From the NCBI GenBank assembly GCA_018816205.1, contig JAHIWJ010000159.1, forward strand, positions 1 to 5,415: a stretch of DNA of 5,415 bases. The letters run 5' to 3'. The notes beneath the pieces are model-generated. The model ran no database searches. It was not told the origin of the DNA and saw nothing but the letters and a program-made list of their open reading frames with translations. Shown piece after piece: positions 1-5,275 of the stretch (the stretch's first letter is position 1; each line of letters starts with the position of its first letter). The DNA is from Nanobdellota archaeon. GTDB taxonomy: Archaea > Nanobdellota > Nanobdellia > Pacearchaeales > GW2011-AR1. The translations under genes were made by a program, and so were the position numbers.

Positions 1-58
1 AAAAAAAGATTTAAAATGGGGTGTTCCGCCGAAGTTTTTAGATAGATGGAGACAATAA
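1..58 (+). CDS. C-terminal end of an upstream phage gene (partial, 5' end outside window)
   Basis: An open frame runs from the window edge to a TAA at 56-58 and encodes 18 complete residues ending GVPPKFLDRWRQ. The stop lies only 3 bases before the ATG of the next gene, whose SD-like GGAG (48-51) lies inside this frame. That spacing is typical of a compact phage operon and supports the frame being real. The peptide is too short to identify. By position upstream of scaffold and capsid it could be the end of a portal, terminase or other head gene, but that is inference only. Confidence 0.6.
   Translation, partial: KKDLKWGVPPKFLDRWRQ
48..51 (+). promoter_or_regulatory. Ribosome binding site (GGAG) for the gene at 62
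   Basis: GGAG is followed by a 10-base spacer to the ATG at 62 and is embedded in the last codons of the upstream gene. It supports the ATG at 62 as the start. Confidence 0.55.
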
Positions 59-61
59 GAA

Positions 62-490
62 ATGGAAGACAAAGATTTCAGAGACGATCTATTAATAGCA
101 GACCTTCCTAAGCTCGATAAGGATATGCTTGATGATATAGTCAAGAATCCAATAGTGTATAACTTTCAAGGTATGGCTCCAAAGATGGTGTTTACCGAAG
201 CGATTCTTTGTTATTTTGAGAATGTTACAAAAGCGTTTAAGAAACTTGGGATTAGCTTACCGCCCCATGTGTTGCATTTTATTTTACAGTCCGAACGACC
301 CAAGACAGAGTTTAAGAATATTGAGGTTGAGAACAGAACAAAATATCGGGATGAAGAAAGCTGGAGAAACGGTACTTACATATTTAAGAATGGTGAACTT
401 ACATATTTTATCGGGGCACCGGATTATCAAAAACCGAGCCCATTATCTATCAGCACTCATTATAAAGTTAAGACCAATGTGAGATTATGA
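62..490 (+). CDS. Hypothetical phage protein, first member of a tandem paralog pair
   Basis: A 142-residue, soluble, charged protein with no signal peptide or membrane segment; I do not recognise the family. It is a diverged paralog of the next gene. Both have a mid-protein helix starting with a VF/F-x-x-A motif and ending near a PP pair, and a C-terminal block with W-R at residues 101-102 followed by Y-I-F-K-N-G-E-L (106-113), then a hydrophobic strand, S-I-S-T and a terminal T-N-V. The block is predicted by eye to be a beta hairpin built around K-N-G-E-L. The stop codon shares the ATGA overlap (487-490) with the next start, so the two are probably translated together. Its place ahead of scaffold and capsid suggests a structural or packaging-module protein. 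The reading frame is confident; the function is unknown. Confidence 0.85.
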   Translation: MEDKDFRDDLLIADLPKLDKDMLDDIVKNPIVYNFQGMAPKMVFTEAILCYFENVTKAFKKLGISLPPHVLHFILQSERPKTEFKNIEVENRTKYRDEESWRNGTYIFKNGELTYFIGAPDYQKPSPLSISTHYKVKTNVRL

Positions 491-870
491 AAGAATCACT
501 ATTAGAGCCGATGTTTGAACAGGAGTTAAGCAAGTCGAGGGCTTACAGGTTTAAAACAGCACAGGAAGCCGAGTTGTTTATGAAGGTATGTTTTAATAAA
601 GCTATGGAAAAATGCAACGTATTTGCACCACCTAAAAATATGGATGCCGCACTAAGAGAAATAGCTTTAAATAAACTAATGACAGCTAATAAAGTCAAGG
701 TAGAATGGAGCAAGCAGGTATTATTGGGAGAATGGAGAAAGACTATATTTATCTATAAGAATGGTGAGTTAATGGCTTTTATAACTGAACCTGTTATGAA
801 AAGACCATCAACCATAAGCACTGAAAAATATCCTGCTTGGACGATAAGAACTAACGTGAAAGTATGCTAA
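487..870 (+). CDS. Hypothetical phage protein, second member of the tandem paralog pair
   Basis: A 127-residue soluble protein that starts inside the ATGA overlap with the preceding gene. No strong SD is visible, so translation probably depends on coupling to the upstream gene. It resembles the preceding protein in its second half: W-R at residues 83-84, then F-I-Y-K-N-G-E-L at 88-95, a hydrophobic strand, T-I-S-T and T-N-V near the end. The W-to-KNGEL spacing is identical in the two proteins. Eleven bases, aagaatggtga, are also identical at the corresponding place (386-396 and 757-767). The N-terminal half is helical with a 'CNVFAPP' stretch that aligns loosely with 'GISLPP' in the paralog. 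No catalytic motif is visible. Probable head/packaging-module accessory protein by context only. Confidence 0.85.
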   Translation: MKESLLEPMFEQELSKSRAYRFKTAQEAELFMKVCFNKAMEKCNVFAPPKNMDAALREIALNKLMTANKVKVEWSKQVLLGEWRKTIFIYKNGELMAFITEPVMKRPSTISTEKYPAWTIRTNVKVC

Positions 871-1115
871 GACAGTACACAAATAAGAATGATTTGCTCG
901 CTTTAACCGAGTCTTTCTTTAGACTTTCTAACAACTCAGATTTCAAGACCATTGTTGACTGGCTGAAATTTGAAGAAAATAGATTGTCAAAAGAAAACAG
1001 GCAGGCGCAAGACAATCAATTAAAATGGAATCAAGGTGGGCTTCAGGCAATAGACGACTTATTGCGGTATTCAGATAGGAATGAAGCACAAAAAGTAATT
1101 GAAAAAATAAAATAA
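864..1115 (+). CDS. Small helical hypothetical phage protein
   Basis: An 83-residue, charged, almost wholly helical protein. Its ATG lies 7 bases inside the previous gene and lacks a good SD, which again points to translational coupling. The N-terminal half (L-L-A-L-T-E-S-F-F-R-L-S-N-N) and the C-terminal half with Q-G-G-L-Q-A-I-D-D-L-L have the heptad-like hydrophobic spacing of a helical hairpin. It resembles in layout small proteins often found between portal and scaffold genes of podovirus-like phages, but I cannot name the family. The TAA stop (1113-1115) overlaps the SD of the next gene. The frame is well supported; the function is unknown. Confidence 0.8.
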   Translation: MLRQYTNKNDLLALTESFFRLSNNSDFKTIVDWLKFEENRLSKENRQAQDNQLKWNQGGLQAIDDLLRYSDRNEAQKVIEKIK

Positions 1116-1120
1116 AGGAG
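1114..1120 (+). promoter_or_regulatory. Strong ribosome binding site (AAAGGAG) for the secreted-protein gene
   Basis: AAAGGAG with an 8-base spacer to the ATG at 1129. It fixes the start of the signal-peptide protein and overlaps the stop of the preceding gene. Being independent and strong, it suggests this gene is translated at a high rate of its own. Confidence 0.8.
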
Positions 1121-1128
1121 AAAACAAC

Positions 1129-1812
1129 ATGAGATATTGGAAAGCGTTATGTGCTATTCTGATTATCGTTGCGCTGGCGATTCCATTTAATGCGTTTGCT
1201 GCACGATATGAAGAATTGTCTGTAACAAAATTAAAAGTAGGAACTGTAGAAGGCCTTAATACGGCAAATCCGTTTGATTTAAACAGCACCGGAACGATTA
1301 CTGCATCAAATATAGCCGACGTAACACGGGAGATTTATTTCCCTATGGCTGGTTGGGCATTAGATGGAGGTGATGATCTTGATGAAGGAACTGCCCCTGA
1401 TATTGGAGATGATGACAATATCCCTTCTATAACATGGGATAACAGCGGTGAAGTAGTAGCTATTCAGCAAACCTTCAGGCTTCCATCGACTTATGTTAGT
1501 GGTTTAACCCTCTATTGTCTTGTTTCTTCTGATACGGCTTCAGGAGCTACTACTGGTATTGATTGGAGCCTCTGGGTCAACAGCACTAACCTTGTGTTTG
1601 ATGCAGCAGCCATAGCACAGACAGGAGCAACTTGCACAAGCGGTTCCCTTGATGTGTCACACGAAGTGTTAACCCTAACCATTGATGCCACAGGTGAGGC
1701 GGCTTTATCAGCAGGATGTTGGGTAACAATAAATTTATTTAATGCCACGACTCATGCTACTGCTAATCTTGAGTTGAAAGGCGTAACAGGAACTTTTGCG
1801 GCAACACAGTAA
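1129..1812 (+). CDS. Secreted beta-rich phage protein with Sec signal peptide
   Basis: A 227-residue protein. Residues 1-24 form a textbook Sec signal peptide: basic n-region (R2, K5), a hydrophobic core, and A-F-A at 22-24 followed by A25 as a signal peptidase I site. No lipobox is present. The mature part starts with a short linker containing a 'STGTITASNIADVTR' segment, passes an Asp/Gly-rich loop (about residues 78-100), and then shows alternating hydrophobic strands with many Thr, Ser and Ala residues. This pattern suggests a jelly-roll or similar beta-sandwich, as in phage fibre/decoration or carbohydrate-binding modules. Cysteines at about 130, 169 and 197 could allow a disulfide outside the cytoplasm. 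The start is fixed by AAAGGAG 8 bases upstream. The stop abuts the start of the Wzy-like gene. Export is unusual for a gene in a head cluster. Possible roles are an envelope or cell-surface protein that masks a receptor, or a virion decoration protein whose N-terminus only mimics a signal; the function is not established. Confidence 0.85.
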   Translation: MRYWKALCAILIIVALAIPFNAFAARYEELSVTKLKVGTVEGLNTANPFDLNSTGTITASNIADVTREIYFPMAGWALDGGDDLDEGTAPDIGDDDNIPSITWDNSGEVVAIQQTFRLPSTYVSGLTLYCLVSSDTASGATTGIDWSLWVNSTNLVFDAAAIAQTGATCTSGSLDVSHEVLTLTIDATGEAALSAGCWVTINLFNATTHATANLELKGVTGTFAATQ

Positions 1813-2952
1813 ATGAATAAAGACAACAAAAATATAGCGATTGTGATAGCAGTAATGTTATTTGCAGTCGCTATAGTAAAACTTCCAATACAGCTCGGAC
1901 AGGGTAGGGCATTTCTTTTAGGCTTGTTTCAGATAGGAGTGCTTGTAGTGTTTTTTGCTGTTCTTTGGAAGGTCAATAGATGGGTTGCATTATTTTTATT
2001 ATTGGCAGTTGTTTCAAGAACAGTTCCAACGATCACATATGAATCGCAACATGCTTTAAGGTGTGTGTTATATGGATTGGGATGGTATTATTTTATTTAT
2101 GTTTATGCCGATAAGAAGAGATTAACGGATGTCATGTGCGTTATAGCCTTTGCACATTTTATGGCGACATTTATTCAGTATTTTAAAATACCATCTTTGT
2201 TTGTCGGCGAAGTTAGTGGTTTGACTTGTAATCCCAATGAAGGGTCGGCTCTGTTTGCATTATGCTTTCCAGCATTTCTTGTTGTAGGCCATAAGCGATA
2301 CCTTCCAATGGTAATAGCAGGGTTGTTAATGATAGGGTCGTTGGGTGGTTTTTTAGCAGTATCTATCGGGGTTGTTTTTTATATTTTATTGTTACGACCA
2401 AGATACATTATTAAGATACCGTATTTAAAGAGTTGGAAGTATGTTTCATATCATACAATTAATTTAAGTAAATATTGGATTCTTTCTCCAATTCTTCCAA
2501 TAATAACATGTTTTTTAACATTTGTGCATACCCCAATTATGACTGACAGATGGTTAGTGTGGACTAAATCTTTTGAAATGTATTTAACAAGTTGGAAATG
2601 GGGATGTGGGCTTGGGCATTGGGAAACCATAAGTAGAGAGTTGGTTAAAAACAATATACATTTAGCATATACCGAGTCAGGAGTATGGACAAGATTACAC
2701 AACACGTTTTTAAATGCTTTAATGGAAATGGGAATAGGTTTTGCAGTTGTTTATTTTGGGTATCTTATTAGTTTGTTTAGAAGATATACTAAACAAGCCT
2801 TAATCCCATTCACAGCATTGATAGTTATTTTAGTGTGTTCAAGCACAAACTCAATGTTCAGGATGAATGCGGTAAACGCTATGCTTGCGATAACCTGGCT
2901 GGCCATTTTACAACAACAATTAATGGAGTGTTCACAGATTGAACGAACCTAA
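1813..2952 (+). CDS. O-antigen polymerase/ligase-like polytopic membrane protein (Wzy/WaaL superfamily)
   Basis: A 379-residue integral membrane protein with roughly 10-12 hydrophobic segments and no soluble domain, within the usual size of O-antigen polymerases (Wzy) and ligases (WaaL). Family signatures appear in order: G-L-T-C-N-P-N-E-G (136-144), matching the NPN-type motif; D-R-W-L-V-W (245-250) followed by W-G-C-G-L-G (262-267), matching the large periplasmic loop 'R..W......G.G' pattern; and R-L-H-N-T-F-L-N-A-L-M-E-M-G-I-G (294-309), matching the HN...L.E.G.G motif that carries the functional histidine in WaaL-type enzymes (H296 here). Such proteins act at the periplasmic face on undecaprenyl-pyrophosphate-linked glycans, either polymerising repeats or transferring them. 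The ATG follows the previous TAA with no gap and no clear SD, implying coupling to the secreted protein. Leucine codons are mostly TTA/TTG, whereas the capsid gene prefers CTT, which may reflect a separate origin. Polymerase versus ligase cannot be decided by eye. Phage Wzy proteins are known in serotype conversion (for example Pseudomonas phage D3). Confidence 0.82.
   Translation: MNKDNKNIAIVIAVMLFAVAIVKLPIQLGQGRAFLLGLFQIGVLVVFFAVLWKVNRWVALFLLLAVVSRTVPTITYESQHALRCVLYGLGWYYFIYVYADKKRLTDVMCVIAFAHFMATFIQYFKIPSLFVGEVSGLTCNPNEGSALFALCFPAFLVVGHKRYLPMVIAGLLMIGSLGGFLAVSIGVVFYILLLRPRYIIKIPYLKSWKYVSYHTINLSKYWILSPILPIITCFLTFVHTPIMTDRWLVWTKSFEMYLTSWKWGCGLGHWETISRELVKNNIHLAYTESGVWTRLHNTFLNALMEMGIGFAVVYFGYLISLFRRYTKQALIPFTALIVILVCSSTNSMFRMNAVNAMLAITWLAILQQQLMECSQIERT
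2925..2928 (+). promoter_or_regulatory. Ribosome binding site (GGAG) for the small TTG-start ORF
   Basis: GGAG lies inside the 3' end of the Wzy-like gene, 10 bases before a TTG at 2939. It is the main argument that the small ORF is translated from that TTG. Confidence 0.4.
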
Positions 2953-3046
2953 GATAGAAATAGAACAGTTGGTAAAGGCGTTAATTAAAGGATTAGGATT
3001 TCTTGTAGGACAACTCAAGAAAGTATTAAAAGGCGAACCAATTTGA
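2939..3046 (+). CDS. Small amphipathic hypothetical protein (35 aa, TTG start)
   Basis: A short frame from TTG 2939 to TGA 3044-3046 encodes 35 residues starting M-N-E-P-K-I-E-I-E-Q. It has no ATG. A GGAG lies 10 bases before the TTG, and the frame overlaps the end of the Wzy-like gene by 14 bases, as other genes here overlap. Residues about 8-31 alternate hydrophobic residues (L, V, I, F) with Lys and Gly, giving a strongly amphipathic, basic helix that could lie on a membrane. A one-helix membrane-associated peptide working with the adjacent polymerase, or a lysis-related peptide, are possible ideas but unproven. It could also be a chance frame; start choice, overlap and composition favour a real gene modestly. 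Confidence 0.5.
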   Translation: MNEPKIEIEQLVKALIKGLGFLVGQLKKVLKGEPI

Positions 3047-3064
3047 TATAACATAAATACATAA

Positions 3065-3102
3065 TAATCAGGTATCTCTCCGTAAGGAAGCCTGCCTGAT
3101 TA
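3065..3102 (+). other. RNA hairpin with GNRA-type apical loop
   Basis: TAATCAGG (3065-3072) is perfectly complementary to CCTGATTA (3095-3102). The stem extends inward by a G-U and an A-U pair. Inside the loop, TCC (3079-3081) can pair with GGA (3086-3088) around a GTAA tetraloop (3082-3085), which fits the GNRA class. No T-run follows, so it is not a canonical terminator. It may be an RNA-processing, mRNA-stabilising or regulatory structure. Confidence 0.5.
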
Positions 3103-3117
3103 AAACAGAAAGCGCAT

Positions 3118-3164
3118 AAAAGCCCTCTTCTGATGGAATTACCCATTAGACGCAGGGCTTTTTT
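3118..3164 (+). terminator. Rho-independent-type terminator upstream of the scaffold gene
   Basis: AAAAGCCCT (3118-3126) pairs perfectly with AGGGCTTTT (3154-3162), and the U-tract continues to 3164. The 27-base loop is long but contains an inner stem, ATGG pairing with CCAT around AATTAC, which would compact it. Its position after the Wzy-like gene and before scaffold-capsid suggests partial termination or attenuation between two expression blocks. Confidence 0.7.
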
Positions 3165-3238
3165 AATTGCCAAAACGAAAACGATTCGCAGATGCAATCG
3201 CTCGTAAGGCACAAATAAGGAAGACGGGCAACCGCTCC

Positions 3239-3244
3239 AAGGAG
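3239..3244 (+). promoter_or_regulatory. Ribosome binding site (AAGGAG) for the scaffold gene
   Basis: AAGGAG with a 5-base spacer to the ATG at 3250. The preceding CTCC (3235-3238) is complementary to GGAG, but the 2-base gap is too tight for a full hairpin. Confidence 0.75.
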
Positions 3245-3249
3245 AAATT

Positions 3250-4224
3250 ATGAATACAGAAAACGTATTACCAAAACAAGTACAAGAACAAAGCGACAAT
3301 GCTGATAAGTTATGGAACGAACAGCATGGGAAGACGGAGGCAGCTCCCAAAGAAGATGATGAAATTAAAAAAGAAGAAGAACGGCTTGCTGAAGAACAGG
3401 CAGAATTAGAACGTGTTGAAGAAGAAAAAAAGGCTCAGGAAGAAGAAGACGCTGCTAAAGCCAAACAACTTGAAGAAGAGCCTGACTTCAAACACAAATA
3501 TGATGTTCTTCAGGGGAAGTATGATGCAGAGATACCAAGGCTTACGTCTGACGTACAGAAATTACGCAGTCATAATATTGAGTTAAGCCAAATCATATCA
3601 ACCCTTCAGTCTGAAGTTGAAAAAGTAAAAACTACTGAAAAACCAAAGGACATCAGCACAGTCCTGACAAAAGAAGAAATGGAAGACCTTGAATCGGTTA
3701 TTGAGCCGAGCCTTCTAAATAAGGTGGTTGATAATCTTTTGGCTGAACGGCTTAGAAAGATCGAGCAAAGTGTTTCAAGTGTTCAAAATACTCAATTTCA
3801 AACAGCAGAGGATATTTTCTGGGGCAAGATTGATTCTATACCCAACTGGCAGGCAATTAACAATGATCCTGTTTTTAATGAATGGTTGGATAATAAAGCT
3901 CCATATACACATTTAACGCGGAGACAGCTTTTGAAAGAGGCTCAGTCAAAATTAGACGCAGTTACTGTGGCTGAAATCTTTACAGATTTTTCAGGAACTA
4001 AAGAAACACCTCCTGAAACCACAGCAAGAAAGCCTCGAATATCTCCGGCAAAGGGAACCGGCAGGACTACAACATCTGCCGTAGGAAAACAATGGGCAAT
4101 AAAAGATATTAATAATTTCTATAATGATGTCCAGAAGGGTAAATATAAAGGAAGAGAGAAAGAACGTAAACAAATTGAACAAGATATTTGGAACGCCCAA
4201 AAAGAGGGCAGGATTATTAAATAA
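3250..4224 (+). CDS. Phage head scaffolding protein (putative)
   Basis: A 324-residue, highly charged, mostly helical protein directly upstream of the coat gene, as expected for a procapsid scaffold that organises coat assembly and then leaves or is degraded. Residues about 35-76 are a Glu/Lys-rich coiled coil. Residues 81-98 (K-H-K-Y-D-V-L-Q-G-K-Y-D-A-E-I-P-R-L) form the 'YxVLQGKYxxEIPRL' block I associate with podovirus-like scaffolds, followed by another helix with hydrophobic heptads to about 128. Residues about 187-245 (W191 onward: W-G-K-I-D-S-I-P-N-W, then F-N-E-W-L and R-R-Q-L-L-K-E-A) form a compact helical domain. A Thr/Pro/Ser-rich linker follows, and the protein ends in a basic helical tail (G-K-Y-K-G-R-E-K-E-R-K to E-G-R-I), reminiscent of the basic coat-binding C-terminus of the P22 scaffold. 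The start is supported by AAGGAG 5 bases upstream. Identification rests on composition, motif and context. Confidence 0.87.
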   Translation: MNTENVLPKQVQEQSDNADKLWNEQHGKTEAAPKEDDEIKKEEERLAEEQAELERVEEEKKAQEEEDAAKAKQLEEEPDFKHKYDVLQGKYDAEIPRLTSDVQKLRSHNIELSQIISTLQSEVEKVKTTEKPKDISTVLTKEEMEDLESVIEPSLLNKVVDNLLAERLRKIEQSVSSVQNTQFQTAEDIFWGKIDSIPNWQAINNDPVFNEWLDNKAPYTHLTRRQLLKEAQSKLDAVTVAEIFTDFSGTKETPPETTARKPRISPAKGTGRTTTSAVGKQWAIKDINNFYNDVQKGKYKGREKERKQIEQDIWNAQKEGRIIK

Positions 4225-4309
4225 ACTTCCAGGTGGGACGCCCGTAAGTGAGGAACACCGATATGTTCCTCAGCCTGGCTACAAAATACCTGATCGGGGG
4301 GAAGCGTAA
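4175..4309 (+). CDS. Possible small overlapping ORF (44 aa, TTG start) or +1-frame extension of the scaffold
   Basis: The 85 bases between the scaffold stop (4222-4224) and the capsid RBS are open in the +1 frame relative to the scaffold, up to TAA 4307-4309. They encode a protein-like, Pro/Gly-rich peptide (L-P-G-G-T-P-V-S-E-E-H-R-Y then V-P-Q-P-G-Y-K-I-P-D-R-G-E-A). The frame is continuous with ATG codons at 4124 and 4127 deep inside the scaffold gene, and a TTG at 4175 gives a 50-base overlap. None of these starts has a good SD. Alternatives are a +1 ribosomal frameshift near the scaffold stop (AAA TAA A at 4219-4225), a sequencing indel, or non-coding DNA. The stop sits 3 bases before the capsid SD, as other gene ends here do, which favours a real gene end. 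Confidence 0.42.
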   Translation: MNKIFGTPKKRAGLLNKLPGGTPVSEEHRYVPQPGYKIPDRGEA

Positions 4310-4312
4310 GAA

Positions 4313-4318
4313 AAGGAG
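4313..4318 (+). promoter_or_regulatory. Ribosome binding site (AAGGAG) for the major capsid gene
   Basis: AAGGAG with a 6-base spacer to the ATG at 4325, close to optimal, consistent with the very high expression expected of a coat protein. Confidence 0.8.
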
Positions 4319-4324
4319 AGTAAC

Positions 4325-5245
4325 ATGGGAGATTACGCAGTAGCATCAGGCTACACAAGTATGAGTGGCAGTTATATTCCAGAAGTTTGGACTGGTAAGA
4401 TGGTTGTAAAATTCTACAAGTCCACGATATTTGGGGCTATAGCAAACACAGATTACAAGGGGAGCATCACGAAGTATGGCGACAAGGTACACATCAGGGT
4501 AATACCTGACATCACTATCAGTACCTATGTCATTGGGCAGGGACTTAACTATGAGCGACCCACCACATCAGACGTAGAGCTTGACATTGATCAGGGTCAT
4601 TATTATGCCTTTGCAGTAAACAAGGTTGAGCAGGTTCAGTCTGATTTACCTTATGTTGAAAAGTGGACAGATGATGCCGGGCAGCAAATGGCTATTACTA
4701 TTGATACGGCTATTCTTGCAGCCATTTACTCAGACGTTCATGCCTCTAATACAGGCATTGCGGCTGGTGCAGATTCAGGTGACATTGATCTTGGTATAAC
4801 CGGAACCCCGGAAGCAGTTGATAAGACCAACGTACTTGATTACATCGTTGACTGGGGAACCGTACTTGATGAGCAGAGTGTCCCTGATTCAGAAAGATGG
4901 GGCATTATGGCTCCGAGTTTTTGTGGTTTGATTAAAAAGTCTGACCTAAAGGATGCCAGCCTTGCAGGTGATGGAACATCCATTTTACGGAACGGTAGAA
5001 TCGGTGCAATAGATCGTTTTACGATTTATAGAAGCAACAGCATCGCGAAAAACGGAACAACTCCCGAAGAATGGAATATGATTTTTGGACATCCTTCTTG
5101 TCTAACCTTTGCTTCACAGATAGTTGAGCATGAAACACTGAAAAATCAGAACGACTTCGGCGATTTGATTCGTGGTCTTCAGGTCTATGGTTATAAGGTT
5201 ATTAACAGCAAGGGTATTGGTCATTTTGTAGCAAGTAAAAGCTAA
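4325..5245 (+). CDS. Major capsid (coat) protein, HK97-fold type
   Basis: A 306-residue protein immediately after the scaffold gene, matching the order and size range of podovirus-like coat proteins. The N-terminal part (Y-I-P-E-V-W-T-G-K-M, then F-Y-K-S-T-I-F-G) is the typical helix that precedes the E-loop strands. The stretch K-Y-G-D-K-V-H-I-R-V-I-P-D-I is the conserved 'GDtV.i..ip' segment, followed by an E-loop-like 'D-V-E-L-D-I-D-Q-G-H-Y-Y-A-F-A-V' region. A spine-helix-like segment follows (Y-V-E-K-W-T-D-D-A-G-Q-Q-M-A-I-T-I-D-T-A-I-L-A-A-I), then a Gly/Ala loop, the A-domain with 'V-P-D-S-E-R-W-G-I-M-A-P-S', and a C-terminal P-domain strand near 'L-Q-V-Y-G-Y-K-V'. The protein forms the capsid shell with the scaffold as assembly partner. 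The start is supported by AAGGAG at 4313. Fold assignment is by pattern recognition. Confidence 0.92.
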   Translation: MGDYAVASGYTSMSGSYIPEVWTGKMVVKFYKSTIFGAIANTDYKGSITKYGDKVHIRVIPDITISTYVIGQGLNYERPTTSDVELDIDQGHYYAFAVNKVEQVQSDLPYVEKWTDDAGQQMAITIDTAILAAIYSDVHASNTGIAAGADSGDIDLGITGTPEAVDKTNVLDYIVDWGTVLDEQSVPDSERWGIMAPSFCGLIKKSDLKDASLAGDGTSILRNGRIGAIDRFTIYRSNSIAKNGTTPEEWNMIFGHPSCLTFASQIVEHETLKNQNDFGDLIRGLQVYGYKVINSKGIGHFVASKS

Positions 5246-5262
5246 CCATTAAACAGGGAGTA

Positions 5263-5268
5263 AAGGAG
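5263..5268 (+). promoter_or_regulatory. Ribosome binding site (AAGGAG) for the gene at 5276
   Basis: AAGGAG with a 7-base spacer to ATG 5276. A second SD-like GGGAG lies just upstream (5256-5260). Confidence 0.75.
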
Positions 5269-5275
5269 TAATATT

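Larger units (their letters stand above)
3047..3249 (+). other. Non-coding intergenic leader between membrane-protein and scaffold genes
   Basis: About 200 bases with no convincing ORF, the only large gap in the window. From left to right it holds an inverted repeat (3065-3102), a terminator-type hairpin (3118-3164), a small hairpin (CGATT at 3182-3186 with AATCG at 3196-3200 and an inner GC/GC pair), and a mini-hairpin CGG-GCAA-CCG (3225-3234) just before the scaffold RBS. The motif CGTAAGG occurs twice (3081-3087 and 3203-3209) and TAAGGAAG twice (3083-3090 and 3216-3223). No good sigma70 promoter could be found. The region probably separates expression of the upstream genes from the scaffold-capsid block. 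Confidence 0.6.

Noticed and set aside
216..482. + strand 88-codon ORF inside the first paralog gene
   Set aside because: Fully contained in another frame of a gene supported by paralogy; no SD and no independent evidence.
1071..1289. Minus-strand ORF of 72 codons
   Set aside because: It is antisense to the signal-peptide region, has no SD, and the + strand gene has strong start, RBS and domain logic.
3043..3100. Possible sigma70 promoter (TTGATA at 3043-3048, AT-rich downstream)
   Set aside because: No -10 hexamer at an acceptable distance; CATAAT lies only 11 bases downstream, too close.
3167..3195. Possible promoter after the terminator (TTGCCA at 3167-3172)
   Set aside because: The position expected for a -10 box reads AGATGC, a poor match to TATAAT.
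3182..3249. Known riboswitch upstream of scaffold (cyclic-di-GMP, THF or fluoride types considered)
   Set aside because: The conserved cores of those classes could not be matched; only short hairpins are seen.
3015..3350. Minus-strand ORF of 111 codons across the intergenic region and scaffold start
   Set aside because: Cysteine/serine-rich low-quality translation, antisense to the strong scaffold RBS, terminator and coding start; judged a shadow.
4119..4358. Minus-strand ORF of 79 codons spanning scaffold end and capsid start
   Set aside because: It runs against two well-supported genes, has no RBS and no recognisable protein character.
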